Translations under genes and position numbers: made by a program
NCBI RefSeq assembly: GCF_000730625.1
Contig: NZ_BBIT01000002.1
Location: 868,001-932,000 of the forward strand
DNA from: Pseudomonas oryzihabitans NBRC 102199
GTDB taxonomy: Bacteria; Pseudomonadota; Gammaproteobacteria; Pseudomonadales; Pseudomonadaceae
Direction of reading: 5' to 3'
DNA length: 64,000 bases
Notes under the pieces: generated by a model
What the model was told of the DNA's origin: nothing
The model's database searches: none
Seen by the model: the letters and a program-made list of their open reading frames with translations, nothing else
Shown: positions 50,301 to 57,253 of the stretch, piece after piece
How positions within the stretch are numbered: the stretch's first letter is position 1
Layout of the letters: each line of letters opens with the position of its first letter

Positions 50301-50653
50301 TTGATGACCAGTTCTGTGATCACCCGCAGGCCACGGGCATGGGCCTCGGCGATGAACCTCTTGGCATCGGCCATGGTGCCGTAGTCGGGGTGGATGCCGC
50401 GGTATTCGGCGATGTCGTAGCCGTCGTCGCGCCGCGGCGAGGGATAGAACGGCAGCAGCCAGATGGTGTTGACGCCCAGGCTGGCGATGTAGTCGAGCTT
50501 CTCGATCAGGCCGGGGAAGTCACCGATGCCATCGTTGTTCGAGTCGAAGAAGGACTTCACATGCACCTGATAGATGACCGCGTCCTTGTACCAGAGCGGA
50601 TCGTCGATGAAGGCAGCGGGTTTGCGGGAGCGAGCTTTATTGGGTTTTGCCAT
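47324..50653 (-). CDS. treS: Trehalose synthase-maltokinase fusion
   Basis: Bifunctional protein of 1109 residues. The GH13 trehalose synthase part (about 15-570) interconverts trehalose and maltose, with catalytic Asp217 in [11 protein letters not shown], Glu259 in [11 protein letters not shown] and the Asp of [13 protein letters not shown]. The C-terminal maltokinase part (about 620-1105, Pep2/Mak type) phosphorylates maltose to maltose-1-phosphate; its catalytic HGDLHLGQ starts at residue 954 and metal-binding DFEGEP follows. Maltose-1-phosphate is the GlgE substrate. The fusion is known in Pseudomonas and others. The gene lies 133 bases after glgE, across an 18-base-stem hairpin, and overlaps glgB. 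Confidence 0.96.
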
Positions 50654-50729
50654 GTCGTCAGGTCCTTAACAGGGCGTCTGAATCGAATGCGTGTACCGGT
50701 CGTCCTTGCCGCCCGGCAGTGATGACGGC

Positions 50730-50769
50730 CGGGCCAGGCGGTGCGGATCTGTCCGCACCGCCTGGCCCG
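50730..50769 (-). repeat. Long perfect hairpin between glgE and treS
   Basis: Perfect 18-base GC-rich stem with a 4-base loop (left arm CGGGCCAGGCGGTGCGGA). On the - strand it begins 17 bases after the glgE stop and ends 76 bases before the treS ATG. There is no T-tract, so it may protect the mRNA 3' end or reduce read-through rather than fully terminate. Confidence 0.65.
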
Positions 50770-50786
50770 TGCCGCCCGAGGTAGCG

Positions 50787-52790
50787 CTAGTGGCCCGCCT
50801 GGATGCGCCAGATGCCGAAGGGCATCGACGGCTCCAGGCGCGTCCACTGGGTCTTGCCGTGCCAGGCCCAGCGGTGCCCGGTCATGAGGTCCTCGCCGTA
50901 GGTGGTGGCGTGGTCGTCGAGACCCAGCTCCCACAGCGGCAGTTCGAAGTGGCCTTCCTGGGCGTTGAAGGGATCCAGGTTGATGGCGATCAGGATGAAG
51001 TTGCCCAGGTCGTCGGTACGCTTGCCGAAATAGAGGATCTGGTCGTTCCAGCAGTTGTAGATCTTCAGCCCCAGGTGGGTCTGCAACGCCGGGTTCTGCC
51101 GGCGGATGCGGTTGAGCTGGGCGATCTCGCCCATGATGTTGCCGGGGGCGTAGAAGTCGCGCGGGCGCAGCTCGTATTTCTCCGAATCCAGGTACTCCTC
51201 CTTGCCCGGCGTGAGCGGCGCGCCCTCGCAGAGTTCGAAGCCGGCGTACATGCCCCACAGGCCCGAGCCCATGGTGGCCAGGGCGGCGCGGATCAGGAAG
51301 CCGGGCCGGCCGCTGGTCTGCAGGAAGCCCGGGTTGATGTCCGGCGTGTTGACGAAGAAGTTCGGCCGGTAGCAGTCACGTAGCGGGGCTTCGTTGAGCT
51401 GGGTGAAGTATTCAGTCAGCTCGGCCTTGGTGTTGCGCCAGGTGAAGTAGGTGTAGCTCTGGCTGTAACCGACCTTGCCCAGGCGCGCCATCATGGCCGG
51501 CTTGGTAAAGGCCTCGGCGAGAAACATGACATCGGCGTCACGACCGCGGATGTCGGCGATCAGCCACTCCCAGAACGGCAGCGGCTTGGTGTGGGGGTTG
51601 TCGACGCGGAAGATTTTCACGCCCTGCTCCACCCAATGCCAGACCACGTCGCGCAGCGCCAGCCAGAGATCCGGCACGGCATCCTTGGCATAGAAATCGA
51701 CGTTGACGATGTCCTGGTACTTCTTCGGCGGATTCTCCGCATAGCGCATGGAGCCGTCCGGCCGCCAGGAGAACCAGCCCGGATGCTCCTTGAGCCAGGG
51801 GTGATCCGGCGAACACTGGATGGCGAAGTCCAGGGCGATCTCCAGGCCATGGTCGGCAGCGGCCGCCACCAGGGCGCGGAAGTCGTCCAGGGTACCCAGC
51901 TCGGGATGCACGGCGTCATGGCCGCCATCCGGGCTGCCGATGGCATAGGGACTGCCCGGCTGGTCCGCGCCCGCCCCCAGGGTGTTGTTCTTGCCCTTGC
52001 GGTGGGCCAGGCCGATCGGATGAATCGGCGGGAAATACAGCACATCGAAGCCCATGTCGCGTACGCGCGGCAATTCGCCGATCACGTTGCGGAAGGTGCC
52101 ATGACGCTGGGGGTCGTCGGTGATGGAACGCGGAAAGAGTTCGTACCAGCTGGCGAATTCGGCGCGCAGGCGCTCAATGTCCAGCGGGTATTCGATGCTG
52201 TGGGTCAGGTGAACATAGGCATCCACTGGCGCCATGGCCTGGCTGGCCTCGCCGGCCAGAAGCACGGCGACCTTGTCGCCCTCGCTGCCGGCCTGGTCCA
52301 GCCGCTGCAGCAGCGCCTCCAGGGGACCGCGCTGCTCGCCTTCGGCGCGGGACAGGGCCTGCTCGACATGGATGCGGCCTTCCTGCAATTCCAGGTTCAG
52401 CCCCACACCCGCGGCGTACTTCTTCTCGATTTCGTAGCGATAGGTGCCCCAGACATCCCACCATGCCTGGACCACGAATTCGTAGCGACCCACCGCGGGC
52501 GGAGTGAAGCGGCCGCGCCAGAGATCGTTGGTTTCCAGGGTCAAGGGAGCCTGTTGCCAGTTCTCCTCGCCCTCCTGACGCCAGAGCACGCTGGCCGCCA
52601 GTTTGTCGTGGCCATCGGCGAAGATCTTGGCGGTCACCTCGACGACGCGCCCGGCGATGCCCTTGGCGGCGAACTGGCCATTGTCCACGGCCGGCGTGAC
52701 CGACTCTATGGCGATGCGCGGGGTCTGGGCAGCGGTAGCGGGATCGAGGGAAAGCGTGGAAAAAGAACCGGGGAGATCGGTGTTCGACAT
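50787..52790 (-). CDS. glgE: Alpha-1,4-glucan:maltose-1-phosphate maltosyltransferase
   Basis: GH13 subfamily enzyme of 667 residues that extends alpha-1,4-glucan with maltosyl units from maltose-1-phosphate. An N-terminal beta-sandwich with GRVVEVTAKIFADGHDKLAA and a helical insert precede the barrel. The nucleophile Asp397 lies in FRVDNPHTKPLPFWEWL and the acid/base Glu426 in FLAEAFTKP; the spacing of 29 matches characterised GlgE. FPRSITDDPQRHGTF and VLYFPPIHPIGLAHRKGKNN are family blocks. Start MSNTDLPG is chosen; ATG at 52805 or 52829 would add 5 or 13 residues. It is the first gene of the leftward cluster. Confidence 0.96.
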   Translation of the reverse strand: MSNTDLPGSFSTLSLDPATAAQTPRIAIESVTPAVDNGQFAAKGIAGRVVEVTAKIFADGHDKLAASVLWRQEGEENWQQAPLTLETNDLWRGRFTPPAVGRYEFVVQAWWDVWGTYRYEIEKKYAAGVGLNLELQEGRIHVEQALSRAEGEQRGPLEALLQRLDQAGSEGDKVAVLLAGEASQAMAPVDAYVHLTHSIEYPLDIERLRAEFASWYELFPRSITDDPQRHGTFRNVIGELPRVRDMGFDVLYFPPIHPIGLAHRKGKNNTLGAGADQPGSPYAIGSPDGGHDAVHPELGTLDDFRALVAAAADHGLEIALDFAIQCSPDHPWLKEHPGWFSWRPDGSMRYAENPPKKYQDIVNVDFYAKDAVPDLWLALRDVVWHWVEQGVKIFRVDNPHTKPLPFWEWLIADIRGRDADVMFLAEAFTKPAMMARLGKVGYSQSYTYFTWRNTKAELTEYFTQLNEAPLRDCYRPNFFVNTPDINPGFLQTSGRPGFLIRAALATMGSGLWGMYAGFELCEGAPLTPGKEEYLDSEKYELRPRDFYAPGNIMGEIAQLNRIRRQNPALQTHLGLKIYNCWNDQILYFGKRTDDLGNFILIAINLDPFNAQEGHFELPLWELGLDDHATTYGEDLMTGHRWAWHGKTQWTRLEPSMPFGIWRIQAGH

Positions 52791-53246
52791 CGAGCCTGAC
52801 TCCATCTTGGGACGCGTGAAAGGTCGCAACGCGCAAGCGCTGCGACCTTGGTCATGAACCCGCTACTGCTTGGCTTGCCGCCAAAGAGGCCCGGCTGGCC
52901 GAACCCTTCAAGGGAATCGGTAACCCGTAGTGACACCCCTAGGGACGCCACTCCAGACAGCCGCGGCTCTACTGCAACCGGAAGCACTCACGCGGGTGTG
53001 TCTGAAAGAGTCTGAGCGCCGACGACGCGCAAAAGTTCAGCCAAACCGCAATGAACGACAGGCACGCAAAACTAGCCAAATCCCATAAATATCAGTTACT
53101 TAAAGTCAATAAATGAAGCTGTTTCTAACTTATCGACCAGCGCTACGGTGTTTGTTGAAGAGCACCGAAGCGCAAGCCGGAGTAAGGGTCGCCTTCAAGC
53201 CTATATTCGATAAATCACTTGAGCTACGATCTATAACCCCATGATT
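52791..53246. other. Gene-free region between glgE start and nadE end
   Basis: About 456 bases without a credible ORF. It contains a GC-poor core (about 53080-53140) that is the likely glgE promoter region on the - strand, where a TTGACT hexamer is followed by an AT-rich TATTTAT stretch at short spacing. A stress sigma factor promoter would fit the gene functions but cannot be shown. No clear terminator for nadE (which ends leftward here) was seen. Confidence 0.5.
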
Positions 53247-54077
53247 TTACTGATAAGGCGTATAGGGGAGATCGCGCTTGTGCGCGCTACGCCGGTAGGT
53301 ATTGAGAATGATCTCCAGCGTGGCCGGGCTCACCGCCTTGCCTTCCAGGAAATCGTCGATCTCGGCGTAGGTGATGCCAAAGGCATCTTCATCGGCCTTG
53401 CCGGGCGAAAGGGATTCCAGATCGGCGGTCGGCACCTTGTGCACCAGCTCGTTGGGGGCGCCCAGCCATTCGGCCACCGCCCGCACCCGCCGCTTGTTGA
53501 GACCATGCAGAGGCGTGAGATCGCAGGCGCCATCGCCGAATTTGGTATAGAAGCCCATCAGGGCTTCCGCCGCGTGGTCGGTGCCTATCACCAGACCCCG
53601 GCGCGCGCCGGCCACCGCGTACTGGGCGATCATGCGCTGGCGCGCCTTGATGTTGCCCAGCGTGAAATCCTCGTGCAGTTCGTCATCGAAGGCCACGCGG
53701 GCTTCGCGCACCGAGGCGAGCATGGCGTCGCTGGCTGGCTTGATGTTGACGGTGTGGGTCTCGTCGGGCTGGATGAATTGCAGGGCGCGCTGGGCATCCG
53801 CCTCGTCACGCTGCACGCCATAGGGCAGGCGCATGGCGATGAACCTCAGGCGCGCATTGCCGCTCTCCTCGCGCGCCCGCTCCACCGCCAGCTGGGCCAG
53901 GCGACCGGCCGTGGAGGAATCCACGCCGCCACTGATGCCCAGCACATAGCTTTCCTGGCGGCTGTTCAGCAGATAGTCCTTGAGAAACTGGATGCGACGC
54001 TCCGCTTCCTCGGCCGGATCGAAATGCTCGGGTACCTGCAGGGCCTGGATGATGTCGCGCTGAAGGGCTTCGGTCAT
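53247..54077 (-). CDS. nadE: NH3-dependent NAD synthetase
   Basis: Converts deamido-NAD to NAD with ammonia and ATP. The 276-residue protein is the short, ammonia-dependent form without a glutaminase domain. The ATP pyrophosphatase P-loop is VLGISGGVDSSTAGRLAQLA, and the C-terminal GDGACDLTPLHGLNKRRVRA is a NadE signature. The ATG overlaps the stop of the MocA-PncC gene by 4 bases. Pairing with PncC, which regenerates nicotinate mononucleotide from its amide, places both in NAD salvage. Confidence 0.95.
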   Translation of the reverse strand: MTEALQRDIIQALQVPEHFDPAEEAERRIQFLKDYLLNSRQESYVLGISGGVDSSTAGRLAQLAVERAREESGNARLRFIAMRLPYGVQRDEADAQRALQFIQPDETHTVNIKPASDAMLASVREARVAFDDELHEDFTLGNIKARQRMIAQYAVAGARRGLVIGTDHAAEALMGFYTKFGDGACDLTPLHGLNKRRVRAVAEWLGAPNELVHKVPTADLESLSPGKADEDAFGITYAEIDDFLEGKAVSPATLEIILNTYRRSAHKRDLPYTPYQ

Positions 54078-55231
54078 CGGGCGTTCTCCTCTGATTCGCG
54101 TTCGAGACGTTGATGATAGGGCACCACGGCGCCGAGGCTGTGCCGGGCCGCCGCCAGCTGCACGGCCTCACGGTCGCCGGAAAAATGCTGGGTTTCAGAA
54201 TAGAGCACGATGTCGTCACCGACGCGGTAGCCCCAGGCAAAACAGACGGTCCCCTGAGGAATGCCGTCCGCCCCGCCCGGTCCGGCCAGCCCGGTATTGG
54301 CGATGGCCACCTGTGCCGGACTGTCGCGCAGGGCGCCAGCAGCCATCTCCCGCGCCACTTCCTCGCTGGTGAGGTTGTGCCGCTCGATGGTTTCCGGCCT
54401 GACGCCCAGCAGGCGCTGCTTGGCCTCGGGCGAATAGACGACGTAACCGGATTCGATGCAGCTGCCGCTGCCGGGTATCTCGGACAACAGTCCCACCACC
54501 TTGCCGGCCGTGCAGGATTCGGCCGTGGTGAGTTGCAGTTCGCGTGTCTTGAGATAGTCCAGCATGGACTCGATTTTGTTCATGAGTGCGTGTCCCCAAA
54601 AGCAGTTCTCCTCCGTTGGAAGAACGGCGAAATGGGGAAGTTCTCGGGTCAGTTGCCGGGTATTTTCCAGGTCGGCGGGCGTGTCGATGTCGCGATGGAT
54701 ACCGGCGTCCGCGATCTCCCGCTCTAGTACCGAACCCTCGCGCAGGAGCCGTTTCGCTCCCTCGTCGCCCGTGAGTTCGCCCAGCGCAGCGGCAAAATTC
54801 CGACCAAAGAGCACGGGATGGCCGCGCCGGCCCTGGTAAGCAGGGACGACGATGCGCCCGGGATGATGCAGCTCCAGCAGCTGGCGGGCCGTGGCGGGCT
54901 GCACGAAGGGCATGTCGCCCAGGGCGACCAGCCAGCCGGACGCCTCGGGCGTCCTTCGCACGGCCGCGGCCAGGCTGTCGCCCATGCCGGTGGTGGGCAG
55001 GCTGAGTACCGCCAGGCCTTCCTGCCGCGCCAGCGCGGCGCGCCAGGGGGCGCTGTCCGAGACCACGGCCAGGCACGGCAGACCCAGGCCTCGCCACAAT
55101 CGAAAGGTCGCCTGCAACACCGTCAGCTCGGACGGACCGGGCAAGATGGCCTGCAGCTTGTCGCCTCCGCCGACGGCGCGGAACCGGCTTCCGGCACCCG
55201 CCGCGAGGATCAGCACCTGAACGCCGGGCAT
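54074..55231 (-). CDS. MocA-like nucleotidyltransferase fused to PncC (CinA-type) amidase
   Basis: A 385-residue two-domain protein. Residues about 1-200 are a MobA-like NTP transferase of the MocA/CoxI kind (VLILAAGAGSRF at the start, LVALGDMPFV metal site, GRRGHPVLFG, RDIDTPADLENTRQL), probably making molybdopterin cytosine dinucleotide. Residues about 217-385 are nicotinamide-nucleotide amidase PncC: TTAESCTAGKVVG with the catalytic serine, YVVYSPEAKQRLLGV with tyrosine and lysine, and ANTGLAGPGGADG. The linker (about 200-216) looks non-conserved. An internal ATG at codon 217 (54583) with a GGGGA upstream could also start a separate PncC. It lies between xdhC and nadE, two bases after xdhC. 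Confidence 0.85.
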   Translation of the reverse strand: MPGVQVLILAAGAGSRFRAVGGGDKLQAILPGPSELTVLQATFRLWRGLGLPCLAVVSDSAPWRAALARQEGLAVLSLPTTGMGDSLAAAVRRTPEASGWLVALGDMPFVQPATARQLLELHHPGRIVVPAYQGRRGHPVLFGRNFAAALGELTGDEGAKRLLREGSVLEREIADAGIHRDIDTPADLENTRQLTRELPHFAVLPTEENCFWGHALMNKIESMLDYLKTRELQLTTAESCTAGKVVGLLSEIPGSGSCIESGYVVYSPEAKQRLLGVRPETIERHNLTSEEVAREMAAGALRDSPAQVAIANTGLAGPGGADGIPQGTVCFAWGYRVGDDIVLYSETQHFSGDREAVQLAAARHSLGAVVPYHQRLERESEENAR

Positions 55232-55233
55232 CC

Positions 55234-56223
55234 CTAGGCGACCTGCTCCACCGCCACCAGGGCGCGCTTCTTCTGGGTCAGGGCGATGCCGTTCTTGACC
55301 GCCACCACCTCCGCCAGCAGCGACAGGGCGATCTCTGGTGGCGTATGGCTGCCGATGTGCAGGCCGATGGGACCGTGCAGGCGATTGATCGCCGCCACCG
55401 GCACCTCCAGCTGCAGCAGCCGCTCCCGCCGCCGGTCGTTGTTGCGCAGCGAACCCAGGGCGCCAACGTAGAAGGCGTCGGATTGCAGCGCCGTCAGCAG
55501 CGCCAGGTCATCCAGGCGCGGATCGTGGGTCAGGGCCACCACCGCGGTGCGCTCGTCCGGGCGGATCGCCAGCACGGCATCGTCCGGCATGCCCGGGATG
55601 AAACGCGCCTGGCGCGTCTCCCAGCCCTGGCGGAATTCCTCGCGGGGATCGCAAACCAGCACCTCGAAATCGAGCATGGCGGCCATGTCGGCGACATAGA
55701 GCGACAGCTGACCGGCGCCGATCAGCAGCAGCCGCCAACGCGGTCCGTGTACCAGGCGCAGGCAGTGCTCGTCCAGGGCGACCGGCTCGTCGCGGGTGGT
55801 GCTGGAGATCCGCACCTTGCCGGTGGCCAGGTCCAGCTCGCGCAGGGCCAGTTCGTGGTCGTCACAGCGTTGCAGCAGTTGCTCGACCCAGCGCCAGTCA
55901 CCGACCTGCTCCTGGACCAGGCGCAGGGTGCCCCCGCAGGGCAGTCCGAAGCGGGCGGCTTCGTCACCCGAGACGCCATAGGTGATGACCTCCGGACGCT
56001 CGCCAGCGAACTGGCCGGCGTGCAGCCGGGCGATCAGGTCGTCCTCGATGCAGCCACCCGACACGGAGCCGCATACCTGGCCGTCGTCACGCAGGGCCAG
56101 CATGGCGCCCGGCGGCCGCGGCGAGCTGCCCCAGGTCTGGACCACGGTGAACAGGCTGACGCCATGCCCTGCCCGTCGCCAGGCCAGGGTCATGCGCAAA
56201 ACTTCTTGATCGACACTGTCCAC
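55234..56223 (-). CDS. xdhC: XdhC/CoxI-family molybdoenzyme maturation protein
   Basis: A 329-residue XdhC-type protein, expected to bind and insert the molybdenum cofactor (sulfurated) into a xanthine dehydrogenase-like enzyme. Conserved parts are GSSPRPPGAMLALRDDG, GSVSGGCIEDDL with the key cysteine, GLPCGGTLRL, and a C-terminal Rossmann region LLLIGAGQLSLYVADMA. GTG at 56223 with a GAGGAG site is preferred over the longer frame from 56286. Its partner MocA-like domain follows directly, but no molybdoenzyme structural gene is in the window, so the client enzyme is encoded elsewhere. The symbol marks the family. Confidence 0.86.
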   Translation of the reverse strand: MDSVDQEVLRMTLAWRRAGHGVSLFTVVQTWGSSPRPPGAMLALRDDGQVCGSVSGGCIEDDLIARLHAGQFAGERPEVITYGVSGDEAARFGLPCGGTLRLVQEQVGDWRWVEQLLQRCDDHELALRELDLATGKVRISSTTRDEPVALDEHCLRLVHGPRWRLLLIGAGQLSLYVADMAAMLDFEVLVCDPREEFRQGWETRQARFIPGMPDDAVLAIRPDERTAVVALTHDPRLDDLALLTALQSDAFYVGALGSLRNNDRRRERLLQLEVPVAAINRLHGPIGLHIGSHTPPEIALSLLAEVVAVKNGIALTQKKRALVAVEQVA

Positions 56224-56296
56224 GCCCTGCTCCTCTCTACCTTGCACCTGCGACGGCAAAATCGTCGTTCCGGGGGTAGAACCCAACAGCGGAGCG

Positions 56297-56317
56297 GGGT
56301 TCCCCAGGGCGGAACCC
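56297..56317 (+). repeat. Inverted repeat upstream of ku
   Basis: GGGTTCC / GGAACCC, perfect 7-base arms with a 7-base spacer, 49 bases before the ku ATG in the gap shared with the divergent xdhC. It is a candidate regulator site or leader hairpin. Confidence 0.35.
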
Positions 56318-56366
56318 GGTGGATCGCCGGCCTATCCATAGGGGACACCCCAAGAGGAGAACGTCC

Positions 56367-57242
56367 ATGCCCCGCTCGATCTGGAAAGGCGCCGTCAGCT
56401 TCGGCCTGGTGCACATCCCCGTGTCGGTCGTCTCGGCGACCCGGCAATCGGGCATCGACTTCGACTGGCTGGATGAACGCAGCCTCGACCCGGTGGGTTA
56501 CAAGCGCATCAACAAGACTACCGGCAAGGAGGTCCCCAGCGAACACATCGTCAAGGGCATCGAGCACGGCAAGGGCAAGTACGTGGTGCTCAGCGAAGAC
56601 GAGATCCACAACGCCCTGCCCGAGGCCACCCGCACCATCGATATCCTCACCTTCGTCGAGGCGCGGGAGATCTCCATCCTGCACTTCGAGAAGCCCTACT
56701 ACCTGGCGCCGGACAAGAACGGCGAAAAGGTCTATGCCCTGCTTCGCGACACCCTGAGCGCCGCCGGCAAGGTGGGCGTGGCCAACCTGGTGATGCACTC
56801 CAAGCAGCACCTGGCGGTGATCATGCCGCTGGGCGATGCCCTGGTGCTCAACACCCTGCGCTGGGCCGACGAAGTGCGGTCCGCAGAAGACGTCGGGCTC
56901 GAGGGACTCGACGCCAAGGTCAGCAAGAAGGAAGTGGACATGGCCCAGCGCCTGGTGGACGACATGACCGAGCTATGGGACCCGGAGCAGTACCACGACA
57001 CCTTCAAGGACAACGTCATGGCGCTGGTAGAGCGCAAGCTCAAGGACGGCAAGCTCGAAGCCGTCGCCGAGGAGCCCGAAGCCGAGGACAGCGGCGCCGA
57101 CGTCATCGACCTTACCGAATTGCTGCGCCGCAGCCTGGGTGGCAAGAAGGACAAGGCCAAGGAGGCGCCCAAGTCCAAGAGCTCCGGCCGTTCGACCACC
57201 CGGCGTAGCCCTGCCGCCAGCCGCACCCGCAAGGCCAAGTGA
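56367..57242 (+). CDS. ku: Ku protein for non-homologous end joining
   Basis: Bacterial Ku homodimer subunit, 291 residues, that rings DNA ends and recruits LigD. The family start is MPRSIWKGAVSFGLVHIPVS, followed by the core barrel (RTIDILTFVEAREISILHFE, KPYYLAPDKNGEKVYALLR). A lysine/serine-rich C-terminal extension (about 250-291) is typical of Ku tails that thread on DNA or bind LigD. The ATG at 56367 has an AGAGGAGA site; the longer frame is rejected. It directly precedes ligD. In other bacteria the pair works in stationary phase or after desiccation. Confidence 0.95.
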   Translation: MPRSIWKGAVSFGLVHIPVSVVSATRQSGIDFDWLDERSLDPVGYKRINKTTGKEVPSEHIVKGIEHGKGKYVVLSEDEIHNALPEATRTIDILTFVEAREISILHFEKPYYLAPDKNGEKVYALLRDTLSAAGKVGVANLVMHSKQHLAVIMPLGDALVLNTLRWADEVRSAEDVGLEGLDAKVSKKEVDMAQRLVDDMTELWDPEQYHDTFKDNVMALVERKLKDGKLEAVAEEPEAEDSGADVIDLTELLRRSLGGKKDKAKEAPKSKSSGRSTTRRSPAASRTRKAK

Positions 57243-57253
57243 GGAGCGCCGCC

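Noticed and set aside
47489-50722. Open frame of 1077 codons antisense to treS-mak, and similar ones antisense to treY (986) and glgX (673)
   Set aside because: All mirror strongly conserved GH13 enzymes; their translations are low-complexity, rich in G, H, V and Q, with no domain signatures.
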